From the NCBI RefSeq assembly GCF_945952405.1, contig NZ_CAMFIA010000020.1, positions 16,909 to 80,908 on the forward strand: DNA of 64,000 nucleotides, in the 5' to 3' direction. Each line of letters starts with the position of its first letter. The first letter of the stretch is position 1. The notes below the pieces were generated by a model. The model worked only from the letters and a program-made list of their open reading frames with translations, ran no database searches and was not told the origin of the DNA. Positions 63,946 through 64,000 of this stretch are shown here, piece by piece. A program made the position numbers and the translations under genes. Origin of the DNA: an uncultured Stenotrophomonas sp. (lineage in GTDB: Bacteria > Pseudomonadota > Gammaproteobacteria > Xanthomonadales > Xanthomonadaceae).

Positions 63946-64000
63946 GGTAGTGCCGGCCGCTGGCCGGCAATGTCCGTGTGTTGCCGCAGCCCGGCGTGGC
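63946..64000 (+). repeat. Second copy of a 55-bp SMAG-containing sequence
   Basis: Identical to 63793-63847 over 55 bases up to the window edge. It starts GGTAGTGCCGGCC and includes TGTCCGTGTGTTGCCGC. Confidence 0.85.

Overview
The window is GC-rich, densely coding DNA from a gammaproteobacterium of the Xanthomonadaceae, most likely Stenotrophomonas (maltophilia complex). The reasons are the gene families (RdgC, TtcA, PlsB, GltBD, PyrF, a fused indolepyruvate oxidoreductase, I78-type inhibitor lipoproteins) and many short palindromes that begin with GTAG and continue as a TGCCGGCC-type stem, the pattern of the SMAG repeats of S. maltophilia. I see no rRNA, tRNA, insertion sequence, prophage or CRISPR array. 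Identifications rest on reading motifs by eye; no database search was run.

Layout. 1-10.8 kb: a gene fragment, YceH, an acid phosphatase lipoprotein translationally coupled to pyrF, a secreted trypsin-like protease, a candidate small RNA, a lipoprotein coupled to plsB, a YdcH-like small protein, ttcA, rdgC and a zinc metallohydrolase. 10.9-20 kb: a tandem methylglyoxal synthase-like protein, a BvgS-like sensor kinase without its phospho-acceptor histidine, and gltBD. 20.3-27.6 kb: three I78-type inhibitor lipoproteins interleaved with a type IB topoisomerase, an SDR carrying a histone-like basic tail, and a beta-lactamase-fold hydrolase divergent from a BlaI/M56 pair across two BlaI-like operators. 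27.7-31.2 kb: a helicase/exonuclease pair resembling MrfA-MrfB. 31.4-32.6 kb: two exported proteins of unknown function.

32.8-45.2 kb is the most distinctive block: nine minus-strand genes, mostly overlapping or a few bases apart. It encodes two Tat-signal TldD paralogues, a PmbA/TldE-like partner, a Tat-like DUF4159 protein, MoxR, DUF58, a BatA-like protein and two large membrane-anchored proteins. I infer one envelope system joining a MoxR/vWA-type chaperone module to an exported TldD/TldE protease. 45.5-48 kb holds a DUF938 methyltransferase and a hipBA toxin-antitoxin module with two matching operators. 48-52.6 kb holds the fused indolepyruvate oxidoreductase and an exported TPR-like protein.

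52.6-53.2 kb is a gene-free cluster of palindromes. 53.2-63.8 kb holds a Ycf46-like AAA+ ATPase and, divergently, a plus-strand run: orphan ParA, SixA, YceI, a phospholipase D lipoprotein, a hotdog thioesterase, a PlsC-like acyltransferase, a YheT-like hydrolase, a TPR-sulfotransferase-like fusion and a PEBP-family protein. The window ends inside a duplicated repeat. Several genes take their stop codon from the TAG of an abutting GTAG palindrome.
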